Origin: an uncultured bacterium
GTDB taxonomy: Bacteria; Bacillota_I; Bacilli_A; RF39; UBA660
Assembly (NCBI GenBank): GCA_959020415.1
Contig: CAUERX010000042.1
Span: 1 to 8,325, forward strand
DNA: 8,325 nucleotides
Reading direction: 5' to 3'
Each line of letters starts with the position of its first letter. Within the stretch, counting starts at the first letter, position 1. The position numbers and the translations under genes are program-made. The notes beneath the pieces are model-generated. The model worked only from the letters and a program-made list of their open reading frames with translations. It was not told where the DNA came from and made no database searches. Shown here one piece after another: positions 5,246 to 8,325 of this stretch.

Positions 5246-5797
5246 TTAGCCTGTTTCATATGAATTAGGAGGTTTATTTCCGGTGACTGTTCCTGATTTA
5301 TAGGTGTATGTCGGTTCTCCACCATCAGTCCAACGAACTATCCCACCGTCAGCGACTGAAGCAGTATTATTTTTTATTGTTCTGCCATCTAGGATAAAGG
5401 TGGCTGTACTATAAAGACCTATTACCCCGTTTGAACCGGTATTTTCTAATATTGTTCCACCAGTCATAGTGACAACACTTTTTCCATTAATCATGATGCC
5501 AAAGCCATGCCATCCCTTATTTTTAGTAATAGTCCCACTTTTCATAATACCTATACTAGTATTATAAAAAGCTATAGCACCGCCTTCGCCATTACTTTCG
5601 TTTGCTATATTATTTGAAAGTGTTCCACCATTTAGAGTTAGTTTGGCATTACTTACAAGTATTCCTCCACCATTAGTTGAAACATTACCATCGATTAAAG
5701 TCGTGCTCGAAATATCTAATGTAGGTTTAATTGAAACATCGCCGTTAATATATAGCCCCGCCTCCAACACTAGCTTTATTATTTGAAAAACTACCAC
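5246..5797 (-). CDS. C-terminal part of the surface protein, displaced by a frameshift
   Basis: The frame continues the GG-A-I beta-helix repeats of the gene upstream (GGGILV, GGTLSNN, GGAIAF, GGTILENTG), so it is the tail of the same protein and not an independent gene. Only bases below about 5760 are homologous to the repeats. The part from 5797 to there is a GTG-initiated shadow of the upstream frame. It ends PPNSYETG followed by TAA. No LPxTG-type signal, hydrophobic segment or basic tail follows, so no standard wall anchor is visible. If the frameshift is real, this tail is either not made or made only after frameshifting. Confidence 0.75.
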   Translation of the reverse strand: MVVFQIIKLVLEAGLYINGDVSIKPTLDISSTTLIDGNVSTNGGGILVSNAKLTLNGGTLSNNIANESNGEGGAIAFYNTSIGIMKSGTITKNKGWHGFGIMINGKSVVTMTGGTILENTGSNGVIGLYSTATFILDGRTIKNNTASVADGGIVRWTDGGEPTYTYKSGTVTGNKPPNSYETG

Positions 5798-6190
5798 CTT
5801 TAATTATTGCTGAAGAAGCATTTGTTTCAGTTCCATGGATAGCTATGGCTCCACCGTTTTGGGCCGTATTAGTTTCTATTAAACCCTCAACCATTTCCAT
5901 GGTTCCACAACTGTTTTCCCAGCAGGCATTAAGAATTGCACCACCATCATAAAGTACTTCATTATTAGAGATGGTTGCATCATTAATATTTAGGTTACCA
6001 TAGTTACTAATAGCGCCACCACTACCATTTGTTGCTTGATTATTTGAAAGTGTCCCTCCATTTATTATAACCTCACAGCCCGGACTATTATGAATAGCGC
6101 CTGATGATGGAGCTTTATTATTTATTATTTGCCCTCCATTTACTTCAAAAGTAGATACTCCACCTGTTTGTATAGCTCCGCCATTTATCT
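5254..6190 (-). repeat. GG-A-I beta-helix repeats, with one near-identical DNA repeat
   Basis: Within the surface protein, the motif G/N/S-G-A/G-I recurs at least eight times (NGGAIQ, SGAIHN, GGAISN, GGAILN, GGAIAI, GGGAIY, GGGILV, GGAIAF), alternating with GG-x-x-x-NN units every 20-30 residues. At DNA level, 5609-5634 and 6039-6064 match over 26 bases with two mismatches (both encode NGGTLSNN). Such repeats form coils of a right-handed beta-helix and can recombine. Confidence 0.75.
5745..5760 (-). other. Frameshift site in the surface protein gene
   Basis: The upstream frame ends GGC-GGG-GCT-ATA-TAT-TAA. Restoring either one AT pair in the alternating tract (5748-5754) or removing one G from the GGGG run (5756-5759) rejoins the frames as GGGAIYING or GGGLYING, both typical of the repeat. 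The break therefore sits inside slippage-prone sequence. Confidence 0.7.
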
Positions 6191-8325
6191 CGGTAGATAT
6201 AGAATTTTTTAAAGTGGTATTGGAATCCATGGCCATATGTGCATTAAGTAACCAAATAAGACCTTGCTTGGATTTAATATTATTCCCGTCAATTGTTATA
6301 TTTTTTAGATTAACTGTACATGAACTAACATTAAATATTGCACTATCAGTAAAACTACTGTTTCTAATAATACTATTAATTTTATTAGCATTTGAATAGC
6401 TCTCTATCGTAATATTCTTATTTTTATCTAAAATTATACTGTCGGTCACAATAACATCATTCATAACATTAATAGTTGAATTAGTAACATCAGCTGAATC
6501 ATATGTCTTTTGAATTGTCGCATATGGTTTATTGATTGTTCCATATCCAGTTGTATCGTTTCCTGATGATGATACATATAAGTCATTTCTTACCACACTA
6601 TAGGTGCTTGCTGTTATGGTATTTGTTCCGTCACTTACTTTTGCTATTAATGTTCCATTTGTTCCAAAGTATACTGTTGGATTACTTGCTACGTTTACTG
6701 GTGTTCCTCCATCTTTTATATATGTACATGTATATGTTGAACCGCATCCCGATGGATAACTTATTACAACCTCTCCATTATTAATTTCATTATATGATGG
6801 AATTGCTATTACACTTGTTGTCACAACTGAAGTAGATGAAGTCGATTGTTTACCTGTTTCACTTGTTACTCTTACTTTTATGGGATAAGAGGTACTATGA
6901 GTAAGACCTGCAAAGATGTATGTATTTGAAGTCCCATTATCTATCCAGGTTACTCCATTATCTTTACTAAATTCGTATTTTGAAATACCTGAAGTAGCTG
7001 AAGCAGTAGCTACTGCCGTTATACTCTTTGTTGTTTTACTTGTTGATACATTTAAATTAACTATATCTTCTGTCCAATGCGCGTAATATGTAGCATCGCT
7101 GGCTACTTTTGTATTATTAGATACCTTGGTACCACCTATTTTTTCAGTATACCAACCTTCAAATATATAACCTTCTTCTTTAGCTACTGGTAATGGTTCT
7201 AAAGTACTACCCTTCATTTTAGTCTCCGGTATTACTGTAACTTTTTCAGCTTTTATATTACTAAAACTTATCTTTCCACTAGTAATATAATCTGTTCTTA
7301 TATGAATAAATAAGTAATTATTTTCAAATGTTTTATTTTGATTTAAAATTGTAACGTCTGAAAATTCATACTCACCAGTACCGATTGTTTCCATTTTCAT
7401 TCTCTTCCATTCAATTGCTGCATTCCAATATGTAACATTACCATAGGCTTGTGGTCTTGCTCCAAAGATTTCTTGAGACGTATCAGCACTAACACCCTCA
7501 TAGGTAACAGTCATTGTAAGCTTTATTAAATCATTTACTTTTAAACCTGATAAATCTATAACTCCTATAACAGTGCAATCATTTACTGCTCCAATAAAAT
7601 CAGTTATTGAGGTATTATAACTTCCTTGTTTATAATAATTGCGCATACCATTATTATCATAATTAATAGTAAATTCTACTCTTTCAGCTACTGAACTTAA
7701 AACTATATTTTTAGTAACTTGATATTTATCATTAGCATTTCCTACCTTAACTGATCCATTATACCAGCCATCTACTTTATATCCTGTACTTGCTGTTATA
7801 CTTGGTAAGGTTATCTCACAGCCTGTTTCATTATTATAAACTGTACAACTATCTGTTGTTTTTCCAATAGTTAATACTCCTTCTCCTTTAGTATATGTTA
7901 CTTTTAATTCTTTCTTATATATCGCATATATAACTGTATCTTCACTTGGCATATTTAATACTGATAACCCACTCTTCGCATTCTTATCTGTATTCCATCC
8001 AACAAATGTATATCCTTCTCTTTTCCCTTTCTTACTTAAGTCAACACTTTCATTTGATGATAAATACGCAGTCTCTGACGTTCCTTCTCCTCCATTGGTC
8101 TTATAATCATATGTTAGTAAATAATCTGTAGTTGGTTCTATTGTTCCTCCTTCTGCTTGAACATAGTTTAGATCTATACTTATCTCATTACTATTATTAG
8201 TTACAGTTCCACTGTAGTCTTTATTATATTCGATCCTTACTTTTATTATTTGTGTACTATTCTTATATAGTTTCTCTCCTTTTGTATATCCACTAAATGT
8301 TATCTTTATTGCTTCGTTATTACTT
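5745..8325 (-). CDS. Large modular surface protein (InlB repeats, FN3, beta-helix), 5' end off window
   Basis: The frame is open to base 8325, so the N terminus with any signal peptide is missing. The ATG at 7952 is internal. Visible order: a beta-rich stretch (8325-8100), a Listeria-Bacteroides/InlB B-type repeat (about 8090-7905, GYTFVGWNTD ... YAIYKK), a second related repeat (to about 7690, GYKVDGWYNG), a beta-sandwich-like region, a third repeat (about 7205-7065, GYIFEGWYTE ... YYAHWTED), an FN3-like domain (about 7065-6810, YEFSKDNGVTWIDNG), then a pectate-lyase-type beta-helix (LYVSSSGND at about 6575, NKPYATI, then GG-A-I repeats). Such proteins are secreted adhesins or glycan-binding surface proteins of gut Firmicutes. 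The ligand cannot be told from sequence. The frame stops at TAA 5747-5745 in mid-repeat by a frameshift. Genuine pseudogene, variable gene or sequence error are all open. Confidence 0.85.
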   Translation of the reverse strand, partial: SNNEAIKITFSGYTKGEKLYKNSTQIIKVRIEYNKDYSGTVTNNSNEISIDLNYVQAEGGTIEPTTDYLLTYDYKTNGGEGTSETAYLSSNESVDLSKKGKREGYTFVGWNTDKNAKSGLSVLNMPSEDTVIYAIYKKELKVTYTKGEGVLTIGKTTDSCTVYNNETGCEITLPSITASTGYKVDGWYNGSVKVGNANDKYQVTKNIVLSSVAERVEFTINYDNNGMRNYYKQGSYNTSITDFIGAVNDCTVIGVIDLSGLKVNDLIKLTMTVTYEGVSADTSQEIFGARPQAYGNVTYWNAAIEWKRMKMETIGTGEYEFSDVTILNQNKTFENNYLFIHIRTDYITSGKISFSNIKAEKVTVIPETKMKGSTLEPLPVAKEEGYIFEGWYTEKIGGTKVSNNTKVASDATYYAHWTEDIVNLNVSTSKTTKSITAVATASATSGISKYEFSKDNGVTWIDNGTSNTYIFAGLTHSTSYPIKVRVTSETGKQSTSSTSVVTTSVIAIPSYNEINNGEVVISYPSGCGSTYTCTYIKDGGTPVNVASNPTVYFGTNGTLIAKVSDGTNTITASTYSVVRNDLYVSSSGNDTTGYGTINKPYATIQKTYDSADVTNSTINVMNDVIVTDSIILDKNKNITIESYSNANKINSIIRNSSFTDSAIFNVSSCTVNLKNITIDGNNIKSKQGLIWLLNAHMAMDSNTTLKNSISTEINGGAIQTGGVSTFEVNGGQIINNKAPSSGAIHNSPGCEVIINGGTLSNNQATNGSGGAISNYGNLNINDATISNNEVLYDGGAILNACWENSCGTMEMVEGLIETNTAQNGGAIAIHGTETNASSAIIKGGSFSNNKASVGGGAIY

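Noticed and set aside
5254..6190. Regularly spaced DNA repeats as a CRISPR-like array
   Set aside because: The repeats are degenerate, in frame, and encode GG-A-I beta-helix coils. No constant repeat or unique spacers of array type are present.
6536..6784. Plus-strand frame rich in Leu and Tyr (82 codons)
   Set aside because: It is a shadow of the surface protein. Its odd composition comes from complementing a Ser/Thr-rich coding strand. The same holds for plus-strand frames at 6214-6399 and 7946-8131.
643..8325. Use of TGA as Trp (mollicute code)
   Set aside because: The exporter and peptide 1 end at TGA where the proteins should end, and Trp is written TGG, so the standard bacterial code applies.

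Overview
The window is AT-rich, and every gene I can support lies on the minus strand, so transcription runs from base 8325 towards base 1. The gene content (YlbD and YlbE next to RsmD, and an rpsU-yqeY pair), the strong GGAGG ribosome sites and the AT-rich codon use point to a low-GC Firmicutes relative, probably an uncultured gut member of the Bacilli or of a nearby mollicute-like lineage. TGA acts as a stop and Trp is TGG, so the genetic code is the standard bacterial one. I cannot name the species.

Layout in transcription order. (1) 8325-5246: the 3' part of a large modular surface protein: InlB/Listeria-Bacteroides repeats, a fibronectin-III-like domain and a right-handed beta-helix built from GG-A-I repeats. 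It runs off the window edge and is broken by one frameshift at about 5745-5760. (2) 5245-5043: a gene-free gap with inverted repeats. (3) 5042-3906: ylbD, ylbE and rsmD, a conserved Bacilli neighbourhood, here without ylbF, ylbG and coaD. (4) 3838-1439: a compact bacteriocin-type cassette. It contains a C39-peptidase ABC exporter, an overlapping 18-codon reading frame, and two small genes with double-glycine leaders that overlap by ATGA, followed by a strong terminator. (5) 1385-631: promoter, rpsU, yqeY and terminator. (6) 628-11: promoter, a membrane-anchored extracellular protein, and two terminator hairpins.

The most interesting part is the cassette at 1439-3838. The exporter is predicted to cut two class IIb-like precursors after Gly-Gly and export the cores. 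Both cores begin Ala-Ile, are cationic, carry a GxxxG motif, and have their only cysteine at the third residue from the C terminus. The 18-residue peptide between exporter and precursors is cationic, has its own ribosome site and overlaps the exporter stop. It could be a third component, an immunity or regulatory peptide, or only a coupling device. No conventional immunity gene, regulator or HlyD-like accessory gene is visible.

The exporter has no normal start codon for its peptidase N terminus. The open frame carrying the catalytic Cys begins straight after a TAG and contains no ATG, GTG or TTG upstream of that Cys. The sequence AAGGAGGTGATAG-AAG there looks like a start that has lost one base. 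This is either a real inactivating or regulatory lesion or a sequencing or assembly error, and it decides whether the system works.
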